Origin: Sphingopyxis sp. YR583 | Lineage (GTDB): Bacteria; Pseudomonadota; Alphaproteobacteria; Sphingomonadales; Sphingomonadaceae | Assembly (NCBI RefSeq): GCF_900108295.1 | Contig: NZ_FNWK01000001.1 | Location: 496,001 to 560,000, forward strand | Direction of reading: 5' to 3' | Length of the DNA: 64,000 bases | Part shown: positions 8,091 through 18,991 of the stretch, piece after piece | How positions within the stretch are numbered: position 1 is the stretch's first letter | Layout: each line of letters begins with the position of its first letter | The notes under the pieces: model-generated | Told to the model about the DNA's origin: nothing | What the model saw: the letters and a program-made list of their open reading frames with translations, nothing else | Databases searched by the model: none | Made by a program: the position numbers and the translations under genes

Positions 8091-8567
8091 TCAGATGAAT
8101 TCGATCTTGGTCACCAGATAATATTTGTCGCCCGCGGGCACGGTGACCTCGACCTCGTCCTCGACGCGGCGGCCGATCAGCGCGCGGCCGAGCGGCGAAT
8201 TATAGCTGATCTTGCCGTCCTTCGCGTCGGCTTCGGCCTGACCGACGATCTGGTAGCGAACGGGCTTGTCGTCTTCGTCGGCGAGCGTGACGGTGGCACC
8301 GAACACGATGCGATCGCCCGACAGCGTCGTCGGGTCGATCACCTGCGCGCGCGACAATTTGTCTTCAAGGTCGCCGATCGTCGCTTCGACCTGGCCCTGA
8401 CGTTCCTTCGCGGCGTGATATTCGGCATTTTCGCTAAGGTCGCCATGCGCGCGCGCTTCCTCGATCGCATCGACGATCAGCGGTCGCTCGGCTTTGAGGA
8501 TCGCGAGTTGCGCGTTCAGCTTCTCATAGCCTTCTGCCAGCATCGGCACCTTTTCAACGCTTGCCAT
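8091..8567 (-). CDS. greA: Transcription elongation factor GreA
   Basis: 158 residues from the ATG at 8567, the usual GreA start ([10 protein letters not shown]), chosen over an in-frame ATG seven codons upstream. The N-terminal coiled coil carries the acidic tip region ([20 protein letters not shown]), which inserts into the RNA polymerase secondary channel and stimulates cleavage of backtracked RNA. The C-terminal FKBP-like domain ends in [13 protein letters not shown]. Both domains are complete. Confidence 0.96.
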   Translation of the reverse strand: MASVEKVPMLAEGYEKLNAQLAILKAERPLIVDAIEEARAHGDLSENAEYHAAKERQGQVEATIGDLEDKLSRAQVIDPTTLSGDRIVFGATVTLADEDDKPVRYQIVGQAEADAKDGKISYNSPLGRALIGRRVEDEVEVTVPAGDKYYLVTKIEFI

Positions 8568-8663
8568 TATCCTGTTGTCCTTCGTCAATAATCCAGCGCC
8601 AGCGAAACTTCGCCGGGCGGCTGCGCCGCTGTTCCGTCAATGTCGGGGAGTGGGAGCGGTGCC

Positions 8664-11600
8664 TTAATAATAGTCCTGAAGCGGCTTCACTTCAAGAGAG
8701 TGCGCGCGGAGCGCCCCGATCGCCTGCGTCGCGGCATCACTCGCCGCGGCGGTGGTATAATAGGCGATATCGGCGGCGAGCGCCGAGGCGCGGATCGACT
8801 GCGAATCCTGCAGCGACTGCCATCCCTCGGTCGTGTTGAAGATCAGTTGCACATCGCCGTCCTTGATCCGGTCGACGATATGCGGACGGCCTTCGGCGAC
8901 CTTGTTCACGCGCTCGATCTCGACGCCCTGCGCCGCGAGATAATCGGCGGTGCCGCCAGTCGCGACAACCTTCCAGCCCCAAGCCGTCAGCTGGCGCACG
9001 GCATTCACGATCCGCGGTTTATCGCTGTCCTTAACCGACACGAAAACGCGGCCGTCGGTCGGCAGACGGTCGCCCGCGCCGAGCTGCGCCTTGGCGAAGG
9101 CCAAGTTGAAGTTGCTATCGATTCCCATCACTTCGCCGGTGGACTTCATCTCGGGCGACAGCACGGGATCGGTGCCGGGGAAACGCGCGAAGGGGAAGAC
9201 CGCTTCCTTCACCGCGACATGCGCGATGTCACGGTTGATCTTGGGCAGGTCGGCGAGCTTTTCGCCCGCCATCACACGCGCTGCGATCTTTGCGATCGGC
9301 GACCCCACCGCCTTGGCGACGAAGGGCACGGTGCGGCTGGCGCGCGGATTGACCTCGATCAGGTAAACCTCGTCGCCCTTGACCGCGAACTGGATGTTCA
9401 TCAGTCCGCGGACCTCGAGCGCGCGGGCAAGCGCGTCGGCTTGACGCTCGATCTCGGCGACGATCTTGTCCGACAGGCTGTACGGCGGGATCGAACAGGC
9501 GCTGTCGCCCGAATGGACGCCGGCTTCCTCGATATGCTGGAGCACACCCGCGACGACCACATCGGTCCCGTCGCACAGCGCATCCACGTCAACCTCGATC
9601 GCGTCGCGCAGATAACGGTCGATCAGCACCGGCGAGTCGCCCGATACCTGCACCGCGGTCTCGATATAATTTTCGAGCTGCGCCTGATCGTCGACGATCT
9701 CCATCGCACGGCCGCCCAGCACGTAGGACGGGCGCGTGAGCACCGGATAACCGATGCGCGCCGCGACCGCGACGGCTTCCTCGCGGCTGCGCGCGATGCC
9801 GTTTTCGGGCTGCTTGAGGCCGAGCTTGTTGACCAGCGCCGCGAAGCGCTCGCGGTCTTCGGCGAGGTCGATCGCGTCGGGCGAGGTGCCGAGGATCGGG
9901 ATTCCCGCCTCGGCCAGTGCCTGCGCAAGCTTGAGCGGCGTCTGCCCGCCGAACTGCACGATCACGCCGACGAGTTCGCCCTTCGACATTTCGACGTGCA
10001 GGATTTCGAGCACATCCTCGGCGGTCAGCGGCTCGAAATAGAGGCGGTCCGACGTGTCATAGTCGGTCGACACCGTCTCCGGGTTGCAGTTGATCATGAT
10101 CGTTTCATACCCCGCCTCTTCGAGCGCGAAGCAGGCATGGCAGCAGCAATAGTCGAACTCGATCCCCTGCCCGATCCGGTTCGGACCGCCACCGAGAATG
10201 ACGACCTTCTTCCGATCGCTCGGGTTCGCCTCATTCTCCGCCTCGCCGAAGGTCGGCGCTTCGTAGGTCGAATAGAGGTAGGGCGTTTGCGCCTGGAATT
10301 CGGCGGCGCAAGTGTCGATCGTCTTGAACACGGGACGCACGCCGAGCTTGTGGCGCAGCGCACGCACTTCGGCCTCCGTCACGCCGCCGGTCATCGCCTT
10401 GACCGCTTCGTGAATGAGGCCGCTGCCCCGCGCGGTCGCGCGCTTCGATCCGGGGCGAAGGTTCGCCGACTGGAGCGCGAGATACGCAAGGCGCTTGTCC
10501 GAAAAGCCCATCGCCTTGAGCCTCCGCAGCCCTTCGGCATCGCGCGGCAGGCCGTTTTCGCAGACATCCTGCTCGGCGGCGACGATCTCGGCGATGCGCT
10601 CGAGGAACCACATGTCGTAACCCGCGACGCGATTGATCTCGGCCAGCGGCAACCCTTCGCGGATCGCCTGCGCGGTATTGAGCAGCCGGTCGGGGGTGCG
10701 CTGTGCCAGCTCGTTGCGGAGTTGATCGTGCGTCGCGCCCTTGAGGCGGTCGACGAAATTGAAGCCCGAAAGCCCGGTCTCCAACCCGCGGAGCGCCTTC
10801 TGCAAACTCTCATGGATCGTCCGCCCGATCGCCATCACCTCGCCGACCGACTTCATCGCGGTCGACAGCGTCGCCTCGGCACCCTTGAACTTCTCGAAGG
10901 CGAAGCGCGGGATCTTGGTGACGACATAGTCGATCGTCGGTTCGAACGACGCCGGGGTGACCCCGGTGATGTCGTTCATGATCTCGTCGAGCGTGTAGCC
11001 GACCGCCAGCTTCGCCGCGACCTTGGCGATCGGGAAACCCGTCGCCTTCGACGCGAGCGCCGACGACCGCGACACGCGCGGGTTCATTTCGATCACGATC
11101 AGCCGGCCGTCCTTGGGATTGACCGCGAACTGCACGTTCGACCCGCCCGTCTCGACGCCGATCTCGCGCAGCACCGCGATGCTCGCGTTGCGCATGATCT
11201 GATATTCCTTGTCGGTCAGCGTCAGCGCCGGCGCGACGGTGATGGAGTCGCCGGTATGCACGCCCATCGGATCGACATTCTCGATCGAACAGATGATGAT
11301 GCAATTGTCCTTGCGGTCGCGCACCACCTCCATCTCATATTCTTTCCAGCCGAGGAGCGATTCCTCGATCAGGACTTCGGTCGTCGGCGAGGCGATCAGG
11401 CCGCCGCGGACGATATGCTCGAACTCCTCGCGATTATACGCGATGCCGCCGCCCGTGCCGCCCATGGTGAAACTGGGGCGGATGATCGACGGCAGGCCGG
11501 TGCGTTCGAGCACCGCGAATGCCTCGTCGAGCGTGTGCGCAATGCCGCTGCGCGCGCTTTCCAGCCCGATCTTGTCCATCGCGTCGCGGAACTTGATCCG

Positions 11601-11984
11601 GTCTTCGGCCTTGTCGATCGCCTCGGCATCGGCGCCGATCATCTCGACGCCATATTTCTCCAGCGTCCCGTCGTTGAACAAAGCCAGCGCGGTGTTGAGC
11701 GCGGTCTGCCCACCCATCGTCGGCAGCACCGCATCGGGGCGCTCCTTTTCGATGATCTTCGCGACGATCTCGGGCGTGATCGGCTCGACATAGGTCGCGT
11801 CGGCGAGGTCGGGATCGGTCATGATCGTCGCCGGATTGGAGTTGACGAGGACGATGCGATAGCCCTCCTCCTTCAGCGCCTTGATCGCCTGCGTCCCCGA
11901 ATAGTCGAACTCGCACGCCTGACCGATAACGATCGGGCCGGCGCCGATGACGAGGATGGATTTAATGTCGGTTCTTTTTGGCAT
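8664..11984 (-). CDS. carB: Carbamoyl-phosphate synthase large subunit
   Basis: 1106 residues, the expected length. It has two homologous ATP-grasp halves ([17 protein letters not shown] near the N-terminus and [17 protein letters not shown] near residue 560) and a C-terminal MGS-like regulatory domain ([14 protein letters not shown] onward). It makes carbamoyl phosphate from bicarbonate, ATP and ammonia supplied by CarA, feeding pyrimidine and arginine synthesis. Its ATG overlaps the stop of the small lipoprotein gene (TAATG), so the carA-lipoprotein-carB set is translationally coupled. Confidence 0.98.
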   Translation of the reverse strand: MPKRTDIKSILVIGAGPIVIGQACEFDYSGTQAIKALKEEGYRIVLVNSNPATIMTDPDLADATYVEPITPEIVAKIIEKERPDAVLPTMGGQTALNTALALFNDGTLEKYGVEMIGADAEAIDKAEDRIKFRDAMDKIGLESARSGIAHTLDEAFAVLERTGLPSIIRPSFTMGGTGGGIAYNREEFEHIVRGGLIASPTTEVLIEESLLGWKEYEMEVVRDRKDNCIIICSIENVDPMGVHTGDSITVAPALTLTDKEYQIMRNASIAVLREIGVETGGSNVQFAVNPKDGRLIVIEMNPRVSRSSALASKATGFPIAKVAAKLAVGYTLDEIMNDITGVTPASFEPTIDYVVTKIPRFAFEKFKGAEATLSTAMKSVGEVMAIGRTIHESLQKALRGLETGLSGFNFVDRLKGATHDQLRNELAQRTPDRLLNTAQAIREGLPLAEINRVAGYDMWFLERIAEIVAAEQDVCENGLPRDAEGLRRLKAMGFSDKRLAYLALQSANLRPGSKRATARGSGLIHEAVKAMTGGVTEAEVRALRHKLGVRPVFKTIDTCAAEFQAQTPYLYSTYEAPTFGEAENEANPSDRKKVVILGGGPNRIGQGIEFDYCCCHACFALEEAGYETIMINCNPETVSTDYDTSDRLYFEPLTAEDVLEILHVEMSKGELVGVIVQFGGQTPLKLAQALAEAGIPILGTSPDAIDLAEDRERFAALVNKLGLKQPENGIARSREEAVAVAARIGYPVLTRPSYVLGGRAMEIVDDQAQLENYIETAVQVSGDSPVLIDRYLRDAIEVDVDALCDGTDVVVAGVLQHIEEAGVHSGDSACSIPPYSLSDKIVAEIERQADALARALEVRGLMNIQFAVKGDEVYLIEVNPRASRTVPFVAKAVGSPIAKIAARVMAGEKLADLPKINRDIAHVAVKEAVFPFARFPGTDPVLSPEMKSTGEVMGIDSNFNLAFAKAQLGAGDRLPTDGRVFVSVKDSDKPRIVNAVRQLTAWGWKVVATGGTADYLAAQGVEIERVNKVAEGRPHIVDRIKDGDVQLIFNTTEGWQSLQDSQSIRASALAADIAYYTTAAASDAATQAIGALRAHSLEVKPLQDYY

Positions 11985-12289
11985 TATTTCTGTTCTTCTG
12001 CTGCGTATGCTTCGTTGCCGACGAAGCCGAGTTTGATGTGGTTCGCGAATTCAGGCTTCTTCAGCTCTCGAAACACGCAATCGAACGTTTCGTATTTTGC
12101 ATCCGGCTCAGGCGCTACGGCGACCAAATTATCGCTGTCGAGTTTCAGAGTGCCCGGCTTTGCGCCGCATTGTGCTTCCACGCGCGCTAGCCCTACCTTC
12201 AACCTTTCTGCTTCGGAACTTGCCGAATTGGTCGCGCATCCTGTGACCATCAGAACGGCCATGGTTACTGAAGCGACGCGGATGATCAC
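11984..12289 (-). CDS. Small predicted lipoprotein encoded between carA and carB
   Basis: 101 residues from a GTG at 12289 that overlaps the carA stop by 4 bases (GTGA). The N-terminus is a short lipoprotein signal ([18 protein letters not shown], cysteine at residue 18), then about 80 polar residues with two further cysteines (EAQCGAK and ETFDCVF) that could form a disulphide. The stop overlaps the carB ATG by one base. I recognise no family. An envelope protein inside a pyrimidine/arginine operon is unexpected. Tight coupling on both sides and an intact lipobox argue that it is a real gene. Confidence 0.8.
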   Translation of the reverse strand: MIIRVASVTMAVLMVTGCATNSASSEAERLKVGLARVEAQCGAKPGTLKLDSDNLVAVAPEPDAKYETFDCVFRELKKPEFANHIKLGFVGNEAYAAEEQK

Positions 12290-13470
12290 GTCAGCCCACC
12301 CACAAACTTCTCGAACAGATAGAAGCTGTCCTGCGGCCCCGGGCTCGCCTCGGGGTGATATTGCACGCTGAACGCATTCTTGCCCGTGATCGCGATGCCG
12401 CAGTTCGATCCGTCGAACAGGCTCTTGTGCGTCTCGACCACGCCAGCCGGCAGCGTCGATGCGTCGACCGCGAAGCCGTGGTTCATGCTGGTGATCTCGA
12501 CCACGCCATCTTCGGCGCGCTGCACCGGATGGTTCGCGCCGCGGTGGCCCTGATGCATCTTCACGGTCTTCGCGCCCGCAGCGATGCCGAGCATCTGGTG
12601 GCCGAGGCAGATGCCGAAGATCGGCACGTCGCGTTCGAGCAGACCCTGGATCACCGGCACCGCATAGTCGCCCGTCGCTGCGGGATCGCCGGGGCCGTTC
12701 GACAGGAACACGCCCGCGGGCCGGTGCCCCAGCACCTCGTCGAGGCTCGCCGTCGCGGGCACCACGGTGACGCGCGCGCCGGCTTTTACGAGGTTGCGGA
12801 AGATATTGTCCTTCGCGCCATAGTCGATCGCGACGACATGCGGCCGCTCTCCGCCTTCTTCGGTCGCATAACCATGCCCCAGCGTCCACGCGCCGCCGGT
12901 CCAGTCGCCAGTGTCGGTGCGGCTGACGCCCTTCGCGAGATCCATACCCTCGAGCCCCGCCCAGCCGCGCGCCATGGCGAGCAGCTCGTCGACATCGAAC
13001 TTGCCCTCGGGGCTGTGCGCGATCACGCCGTTCGGTGCGCCCGCGTCGCGGATGCGGCGGGTCAGCGCGCGCGTGTCGATGCCCGCGAGGCCGATCACGC
13101 CCTGCTCGATCATCCATTCGGGCAAAGTCTGGACGCTGCGGAAATTGCTGGGCGCCGTCGGCAGCTCGCGCGTGATCGCACCGAGCGCGCCGTGCACGCC
13201 GCGTTCCATATCCTCGGGGTTCGCGCCGACATTGCCGATGTGCGGGAAGGTAAAGGTGACAACCTGACCCGCATAGCTGGGGTCGGTCAGGATTTCCTGA
13301 TAACCCGTCATCGACGTATTGAAACAAATCTCGCCCACCGCGGCGCCGCTTGCGCCGTAACCGACGCCCCACAGGATCGTGCCATCGGCAAGGACAAGGA
13401 CGCCAGTCGCGCCAGAGGGCTGGCTTTTGGGCGCGGCTTTAGGCGCCACTGGGGGGTTGGCAGGTGCCAT
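12286..13470 (-). CDS. carA: Carbamoyl-phosphate synthase small subunit (glutaminase)
   Basis: 394 residues. The N-terminal CarA domain (LVLADGTILWGVGYG, STFNTSMTGYQEI-like stretch) is followed by a class I glutamine amidotransferase domain with the nucleophile cysteine in GICLGHQ and the catalytic His-Glu in YHPEASPG. It releases ammonia from glutamine for CarB. It is the first gene of the carA-lipoprotein-carB operon, and its start region faces yqeY in divergent orientation. An extra Pro/Ala/Lys-rich leader of about 20 residues precedes the domain. Confidence 0.97.
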   Translation of the reverse strand: MAPANPPVAPKAAPKSQPSGATGVLVLADGTILWGVGYGASGAAVGEICFNTSMTGYQEILTDPSYAGQVVTFTFPHIGNVGANPEDMERGVHGALGAITRELPTAPSNFRSVQTLPEWMIEQGVIGLAGIDTRALTRRIRDAGAPNGVIAHSPEGKFDVDELLAMARGWAGLEGMDLAKGVSRTDTGDWTGGAWTLGHGYATEEGGERPHVVAIDYGAKDNIFRNLVKAGARVTVVPATASLDEVLGHRPAGVFLSNGPGDPAATGDYAVPVIQGLLERDVPIFGICLGHQMLGIAAGAKTVKMHQGHRGANHPVQRAEDGVVEITSMNHGFAVDASTLPAGVVETHKSLFDGSNCGIAITGKNAFSVQYHPEASPGPQDSFYLFEKFVGGLT

Positions 13471-13602
13471 TCAACATGCTCCGGACGGGGGGCTAAACGG
13501 CCGACCAAGTAGGAGGCAAAAAAGTGATTCACAAGCTATCGGATTAGGAAACTTCTCGCTAGAGAGGGCCTTTCCGAAATTTGCAGCGCATGGGGACACG
13601 TG

Positions 13603-14055
13603 ATGATTCGCGACGACATCAAGGCTGCGCAGGTTGCCGCCATGAAGGGCGGCGACAAGGCGCGTTTGGGCACCATCCGGCTGATGCTGGCCAAGATCAA
13701 GGACAAGGACATCGAACTGCGCACCGGCACCGCGCCGGCCGACGACGATGTGCTCGTCACCGACGTGCTCCAGAAAATGGTCAAGCAGCGCCGCGAATCG
13801 ATCACCATGTACGAACAGGGCGGCCGGCAGGAACTGGCCGACATCGAAGCCGCCGAGGTCGCGGTCATCGAGGACTTCCTGCCTGCACAGCTTTCCGAAG
13901 CCGACGCGACAGCAGCGATCAAGGCGATTGTCGACGAACTCGGCGCGACCAGCCCGAAGGATATGGGCAAAGTGATGGCCGCGGTGAAAGACCGGCTCGG
14001 CAGCCAGCTCGACATGAGCAAGGCATCGGGTTGGGTGAAGGCTGCACTGTCCTGA
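13603..14055 (+). CDS. GatB/YqeY domain-containing protein
   Basis: 150 residues. ATG at 13603 is preferred over the GTG just before it because GGGGACA then has usual spacing. The whole protein is the YqeY fold (MIRDDIKAAQVAAMKGGDKARLG, then a C-terminal helical part ending near SKASGWVKAAL) that resembles the tail domain of GatB. YqeY proteins are thought to have a tRNA-related role, but none is proven. It stands directly upstream of dnaG-rpoD, as in many alphaproteobacteria. Confidence 0.93.
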   Translation: MIRDDIKAAQVAAMKGGDKARLGTIRLMLAKIKDKDIELRTGTAPADDDVLVTDVLQKMVKQRRESITMYEQGGRQELADIEAAEVAVIEDFLPAQLSEADATAAIKAIVDELGATSPKDMGKVMAAVKDRLGSQLDMSKASGWVKAALS

Positions 14056-14110
14056 TCTTTGCCCTTCGCACCCGCTTGCGGGCGTGGGCGGGCGTGGGCA
14101 TATTTCGACC

Positions 14111-15997
14111 ATGAGCCTCACCCCGCAATGGCTGGACGAACTGCGATCGCGGATCACGCTGTCCACGCTCATCGGGCGGACGGTAAAGGTCACGCGTGCG
14201 GGGCGCGAGTATAAGGCGTGCTGCCCTTTCCATGACGAGAAGACGCCCAGCTTCACGATCAACGACGAAAAAGGCTTTTACCACTGCTTCGGCTGCAGCG
14301 CGCATGGCGACGCAATCCGCTGGATGACCGACCAGCGCGGGCTGTCGTTCATGGACGCGGTCAAGGAACTCGCCGGTGAGGCAGGAATGGAGGTTCCTGC
14401 CGCCGATCCACGCGCCGCAAAAAAGGCCGAGGAGCAGGCGAGCCTGCGCGACGTGACGCAGGCGGCGGCCGACTGGTTCACGCAGCAGCTTGGCAGCAGC
14501 AATGGAGCGCCCGCGCGAGAATATCTTGCAAAGCGAGGCATTTCGGAGGCGACCCGCAAGGCCTTCGGCTTCGGCCTCGCGCCCGAGAGCCGCAGCGCGC
14601 TGAAGGAGGCGCTCAAGAAATTCCCGACCGCGATGCTCGTCGAAGCGGGTATGCTGATCGCGGTCGACGACAAGGAGCCGTACGACCGGTTCCGCGGCCG
14701 CCTGATGATCCCGATCCGCGACGCACGCGGGCGGGTGATCGCGTTCGGGGGGCGCATCCTTGGCGACGGCGAGCCCAAATATCTGAACTCGCCCGACACC
14801 CCGCTCTTCGACAAGGGGCGGACGCTCTACAATCTTGACAAGGCCAGTCCCGCATCGCGGCAGACGAACCGGATCATCGTCGTCGAAGGTTATATGGACG
14901 TGATTGCGCTCGCCGAGGCCGGCATCGCCGACGCGGTCGCGCCGCTCGGCACCGCACTCACCGAGAATCAATTGGGCATGCTCTGGCGCATGGTACCCGT
15001 ACCCGTGCTCTGCTTCGACGGCGACGGGGCGGGACAGAAGGCGGCGATGCGCGCGGCGATGCGCGCCCTCCCCCTGCTTCGTCCCGGCTTCAGCCTGTCG
15101 TTCGCGACGCTTCCCTCCGGGCAGGATCCCGACGATCTCGTCCGCGCGCGCGGCGCGGCCGGATTTGCCGATATCCTGGACGAAGCCCAGCCGCTCGTCG
15201 AGCGCCTCTGGGCGCATGAGGTCGCGGCGGGACCGCTCGCAACACCCGAAGAACGCGCCGCGCTCAAGACGCGCCTGCTCGCCCACGCCGACGCGATCGA
15301 GGATGCCGACGTGCGGCATCATTATCGCGAGGCCTTTCGCGAACGGCTCGACGCGTTGTTCATGCGCAAACAGCCCGATCGCGGTCCACGCCAACCGTGG
15401 GCGCCAAATCCCCCGCGCGGCGGATTTGGTGGAGGCGGCCGTCGCTTCGCCCCCGATCCGCGATTGCAACCTCCGGCCGACGAAACGCGTTTCATCGGGC
15501 AAGCCGGAATCGCGGCACCGTTGATCGCCGCCCTCATCGGCGGACTGTTGCGTTATCCGGCGGTTATCCGGCACCATGATGAGGAGCTGGCGCGACTATC
15601 AATCGGCGATCCCGCGGACGCCGAACTGCTCGATGCGATGCTTGACATCGCGATGCGGCAGGAAGGGCTTGATTGCGAGGGGTTGCTTGCCATATTGGAG
15701 CCAATGAAAGTGTATAATAGGGCGACGACATTGCTCAGAGCCGATGGAATGCACTTCTCGTTCAATCGCTCGCCGAAAAAGAATGAGGCCATCGATCACA
15801 ATCGGGCGCAGAGGGAACTTTCGGAGTTTATCTCTCTCGTGAACACGCAGACGGAGCTGAAAATGCGCCGGTTGCAGGCCGATGAAATCGCCAGGGCCAG
15901 ACTCGATGAACAATCCATCGCGGAGCAGAACCGGCTGCGGGCGATGGATGAAGACCTGATGCACCGGCTTCAGGCGCTGCGCGAAGGCAACGCCTAG
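14111..15997 (+). CDS. dnaG: DNA primase
   Basis: 628 residues from ATG 14111 ([15 protein letters not shown]), which fits the family start. The zinc-binding domain has Cys38, His41, Cys59 and Cys62 (CPFHDEK...YHCFGC). The catalytic core holds the RNA polymerase domain and a TOPRIM domain with [11 protein letters not shown] and [13 protein letters not shown] Pro/Gly-rich linker (about residues 425-455) leads to a C-terminal helical part that would contact DnaB helicase. The last 80 residues are encoded with noticeably less GC-biased codons than the core. It synthesises RNA primers for replication and is followed by rpoD in the classic macromolecular synthesis order. Confidence 0.97.
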   Translation: MSLTPQWLDELRSRITLSTLIGRTVKVTRAGREYKACCPFHDEKTPSFTINDEKGFYHCFGCSAHGDAIRWMTDQRGLSFMDAVKELAGEAGMEVPAADPRAAKKAEEQASLRDVTQAAADWFTQQLGSSNGAPAREYLAKRGISEATRKAFGFGLAPESRSALKEALKKFPTAMLVEAGMLIAVDDKEPYDRFRGRLMIPIRDARGRVIAFGGRILGDGEPKYLNSPDTPLFDKGRTLYNLDKASPASRQTNRIIVVEGYMDVIALAEAGIADAVAPLGTALTENQLGMLWRMVPVPVLCFDGDGAGQKAAMRAAMRALPLLRPGFSLSFATLPSGQDPDDLVRARGAAGFADILDEAQPLVERLWAHEVAAGPLATPEERAALKTRLLAHADAIEDADVRHHYREAFRERLDALFMRKQPDRGPRQPWAPNPPRGGFGGGGRRFAPDPRLQPPADETRFIGQAGIAAPLIAALIGGLLRYPAVIRHHDEELARLSIGDPADAELLDAMLDIAMRQEGLDCEGLLAILEPMKVYNRATTLLRADGMHFSFNRSPKKNEAIDHNRAQRELSEFISLVNTQTELKMRRLQADEIARARLDEQSIAEQNRLRAMDEDLMHRLQALREGNA

Positions 15998-16035
15998 AAC
16001 CGAAACCCCTTATTGCCCCAAGGCAAGGAACCAGA

Positions 16036-18057
16036 ATGGCCACCAAGAACACCGCTGCCGAAGCCGATACCGACGCCCCGCTGATCGACCTCAATGAGGC
16101 CGACGTCAAAAAGCTGATCGCGCGCGGCAAAAAGCGCGGTTACCTGACCTATGACGAGCTGAACGAGGCGCTGCCGCAGGACGAGATGTCGTCCGAGCAG
16201 ATCGAGGATATCATGTCGGCGATCTCCGACATGGGCATCAACATCGTCGAGAGCGACGAGGATGTTCAGGAAGAGGCCGAGCAGGAAACCGACGACGAGG
16301 TCGATGTTTCGGCCGGCACCGGATCGGTGTCGAACCCGGCGATCGAGAAGAAGAAGGAAACGGTCGATCGCACCGACGATCCCGTTCGCATGTACCTGCG
16401 CGAAATGGGCGCGGTCGAACTGCTCAGCCGCGAAGGCGAAATCGCGATCGCGAAGCGTATCGAGGCTGGCCGCGACACGATGATCCTTGGCCTTTGCGAA
16501 AGCCCGCTGACTTTCAACGCGATCATCGACTGGTCGACCGCGCTCAACAACGGCGACATGCAGCTGCGCGAAATCGTCGATCTCGAAGCGATGCTGTCGA
16601 AAGACCCCGCGCCCGAAAATCTCGATGAAGAGGGCGCCGAGGACGACGGCGAGATCAGCGAAAAGACCGCCGGCGTCTCGTTCAAGGACGAGGATGAGGT
16701 CGAGGAAGAACCCTCGGCAGACGGCGACGACGAGGATGGCGAAGGCTCGTCGGGCAAGCGCGAAAGCTTCGAAGAGGATGAGGAAGACAACACCCTCAGC
16801 CTCGCCGCGATGGAAGAGCTGCTGAAGCCGGACGCGCTCGAAAAATTCGCGAACATCACCAAGAGCTTCAAGGCTTTCTCAAAGCTGCAGGAAGCGCGCC
16901 TCGAATCGCTGTCGGGCGGCGAGGAATTCCCTGCAGCGTCGGAGAAGAAATATCACAAGCTGCGCGAGGAACTCACCGCGCAGGTCGAAAGCGTGCAGTT
17001 CCACGGCACCAAGATCGAATATCTCGTCGACCAGCTCTACAGCTACAACCGCCGCCTGACCGCGCTCGGCGGCCAGATGCTGCGCCTTGCCGAACGCCAC
17101 AAGGTGCCGCGCAAGTCGTTCCTGGACAATTATGTCGGGCGCGAGTTGGAAGAGAATTGGCTCGACGACGTCGGCTCGATCGACAAGAAATGGGCCGCCT
17201 TCGCCGAGAACGAAGCCGGCGCCGTCGACCGCATTCGTATCGAAATCAGCGAAATCGCGCAGGCGGCTGGCATGAGCCTCGTCGAGTTCCGCCGCGTCGT
17301 GAACATGGTCCAGAAGGGTGAGCGCGAGGCGCGTATCGCCAAGAAGGAAATGGTCGAGGCAAACCTGCGCCTCGTGATCTCGATCGCCAAGAAATATACG
17401 AACCGCGGCCTGCAGTTCCTCGACCTCATTCAGGAAGGCAACATCGGCCTGATGAAGGCGGTCGACAAGTTCGAGTATCGCCGCGGCTATAAATTCTCGA
17501 CCTATGCGACCTGGTGGATCCGGCAGGCGATCACCCGCTCGATCGCCGATCAGGCGCGCACGATCCGCATCCCGGTTCACATGATCGAGACGATCAACAA
17601 GCTGGTCCGCTGCAGCCGTCAGTTCCTCCACGAAAGCGGCCGCGAGCCGACGCCGGAGGAAATGGCCGAGCGTCTGTCGATGCCGCTCGAAAAGGTCCGC
17701 AAGGTGATGAAGATCGCCAAGGAGCCGATCAGCCTCGAAACGCCGATCGGCGACGAGGAAGACAGCCACCTCGGCGATTTCATCGAGGACAAGAATGCCG
17801 TCATCCCGGTCGACGCCGCGGTGCAGTCGAACCTCAAGGAAACGGTCACCCGCGTCCTCGCGTCGCTCACCCCGCGTGAGGAGCGCGTGCTGCGTATGCG
17901 CTTCGGCATCGGGATGAACACCGACCATACGCTGGAAGAAGTGGGCCAGCAGTTCAGCGTGACCCGCGAACGTATCCGCCAGATCGAGGCGAAGGCGCTC
18001 CGCAAGCTGAAGCACCCGTCGCGCAGCCGCAAGATGCGCAGCTTCCTCGACCAGTAA
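16036..18057 (+). CDS. rpoD: RNA polymerase primary sigma factor (sigma-70)
   Basis: 673 residues. An N-terminal region 1.1 is followed by region 1.2 ([22 protein letters not shown]) and a long acidic non-conserved insert (about residues 190-255, rich in Glu and Asp). Regions 2.1-2.4 follow ([35 protein letters not shown]...[14 protein letters not shown]), then region 3 and region 4.2 ([27 protein letters not shown]). It directs RNA polymerase to housekeeping promoters. A strong terminator follows 26 bases after the stop. Confidence 0.98.
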   Translation: MATKNTAAEADTDAPLIDLNEADVKKLIARGKKRGYLTYDELNEALPQDEMSSEQIEDIMSAISDMGINIVESDEDVQEEAEQETDDEVDVSAGTGSVSNPAIEKKKETVDRTDDPVRMYLREMGAVELLSREGEIAIAKRIEAGRDTMILGLCESPLTFNAIIDWSTALNNGDMQLREIVDLEAMLSKDPAPENLDEEGAEDDGEISEKTAGVSFKDEDEVEEEPSADGDDEDGEGSSGKRESFEEDEEDNTLSLAAMEELLKPDALEKFANITKSFKAFSKLQEARLESLSGGEEFPAASEKKYHKLREELTAQVESVQFHGTKIEYLVDQLYSYNRRLTALGGQMLRLAERHKVPRKSFLDNYVGRELEENWLDDVGSIDKKWAAFAENEAGAVDRIRIEISEIAQAAGMSLVEFRRVVNMVQKGEREARIAKKEMVEANLRLVISIAKKYTNRGLQFLDLIQEGNIGLMKAVDKFEYRRGYKFSTYATWWIRQAITRSIADQARTIRIPVHMIETINKLVRCSRQFLHESGREPTPEEMAERLSMPLEKVRKVMKIAKEPISLETPIGDEEDSHLGDFIEDKNAVIPVDAAVQSNLKETVTRVLASLTPREERVLRMRFGIGMNTDHTLEEVGQQFSVTRERIRQIEAKALRKLKHPSRSRKMRSFLDQ

Positions 18058-18083
18058 GCCCCTCGGGCCCTAGGAAACATCAG

Positions 18084-18116
18084 ACACCCCGCCCTCACCG
18101 GCGGGGTGTTTCGTTT
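18084..18116 (+). terminator. Rho-independent terminator of rpoD
   Basis: A perfect 10-bp stem, ACACCCCGCC (18084-18093) and GGCGGGGTGT (18100-18109), closes a CTCACC loop. A T-rich tail (TTCGTTTT) follows. Confidence 0.95.
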
Positions 18117-18271
18117 TGCACTCTGGATCAAAGCCTTGATCCGATGGTGCGCTGCACAATTTTTCTGCGCCGCCTTCTTTAAATCTTCACCTTCACGTCC
18201 CAGATAGCCTCCGTCGTCGGCTGCGGAGAGCTTCATCATGGGTTCAGGCGCAGCCCATCAAACGGCAATCA

Positions 18272-18288
18272 TTCCCACTCATTGGGAA
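18272..18288. promoter_or_regulatory. Palindrome upstream of the sigma-54 promoter (possible enhancer site)
   Basis: TTCCCA and TGGGAA form a perfect inverted repeat around CTCAT. It lies about 80-95 bases upstream of the -24 element at 18365, a common distance for enhancer-binding protein sites. Which protein binds is not known from sequence. Confidence 0.5.
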
Positions 18289-18364
18289 ACAGCGCGCAAA
18301 AGTTGGCGGGAAGACTGTCGGGGCGAGACAGAAAAAGCCCGGAAATTCGAGGGACTGCACAAAT

Positions 18365-18379
18365 TGGCACGGGCTTTGC
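18365..18379 (+). promoter_or_regulatory. Sigma-54 (-24/-12) promoter before the pspC-like gene
   Basis: TGGCACG, four bases, then TTGC matches the RpoN consensus exactly, with GG and GC one helical turn-plus apart (12 bases). The pspC-like ATG is 57 bases downstream of the -12 element. Phage-shock genes are classic sigma-54 targets, so motif and gene support each other. Confidence 0.85.
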
Positions 18380-18435
18380 GATGCATTGGGCATCGGCGCA
18401 GGCCAGTGCCCGCAGCCAAAGGGAAAGACAAAAAG

Positions 18436-18732
18436 ATGGAAAACGAAACCACCAACCTCTTCCGCCGCCGCGATACGTTTTTCGGTATCTGCGAGGCCGT
18501 TGGCCAGGACTTCGGCTTCAACCCGCTGTGGCTGCGCCTTGCCTTTGTCGCGCCGCTCTTCTTCTTCCCGGTCCAGACCTTCATCGGCTATTTCGCCCTT
18601 GGCCTGGTCGTTCTCGCCTCGCGCCTGATCTTCCCCGCGAAGACGGCACCCGCTGCACAGCCGGCGCCGAGCGCCGTCGAAGTCGCCGCACCGCAGGCCG
18701 AAAAGACCGAGGAACTCGCACTCGCAGCTTGA
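18436..18732 (+). CDS. PspC domain-containing protein
   Basis: 98 residues from ATG 18436. The PspC domain (RRRDTFFGICEAVGQDFGFNPLWLRLAF) has the usual soluble stretch and a membrane helix pair (about residues 35-65), followed by an Ala/Pro/Glu-rich tail. PspC senses inner membrane stress together with PspB and frees PspF in enterobacteria. Here it stands alone, without pspA or pspB next to it, but behind a sigma-54 promoter. The start is chosen because the upstream in-frame stretch overlaps that promoter and looks non-coding. Confidence 0.88.
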   Translation: MENETTNLFRRRDTFFGICEAVGQDFGFNPLWLRLAFVAPLFFFPVQTFIGYFALGLVVLASRLIFPAKTAPAAQPAPSAVEVAAPQAEKTEELALAA

Positions 18733-18807
18733 GCGGCGGCGGCCGGGCACCCTCTCCCCGTCTGGCCCTCCGTTCCAATGGCGTCTTCTGACGCCGCATC
18801 GACGGGA

Positions 18808-18848
18808 CCGGCAAGCTTCCCCCGGGGCTTGCCGGCCTCTTCGTTTTC
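18808..18848 (+). terminator. Rho-independent terminator after the pspC-like gene
   Basis: A perfect 9-bp stem CCGGCAAGC/GCTTGCCGG (18808-18816 and 18827-18835) with a 10-base loop is followed by CCTCTTCGTTTT. A second hairpin, GGCGTC-TTCT-GACGCC, lies just before it at 18780-18795. The rest of the 18733-18991 gap holds nothing else I can support. Confidence 0.85.
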
Positions 18849-18991
18849 GATGCTTTGTCCCTGACTGGAACAGACCCGCGGCAAATCAAACCGCTGCCTA
18901 TAAACGCGTCGTTTACAACGTTGCGCTATGACCGATCGCTGTAATTCCATTGGCTTGGGCCCAGCGCCCCGGCCCCAGCGAGGATCAAGCG

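Noticed and set aside
8640..12371. Very long open frame of about 1240 codons on the plus strand
   Set aside because: It is the antisense of carB with strongly Arg/Asp/His-rich, repetitive translation typical of shadow frames in GC-rich DNA.
18238..18435. Longer N-terminal reading of the pspC-like protein
   Set aside because: This stretch contains the sigma-54 promoter and palindrome, and the PspC domain starts only after the ATG at 18436.
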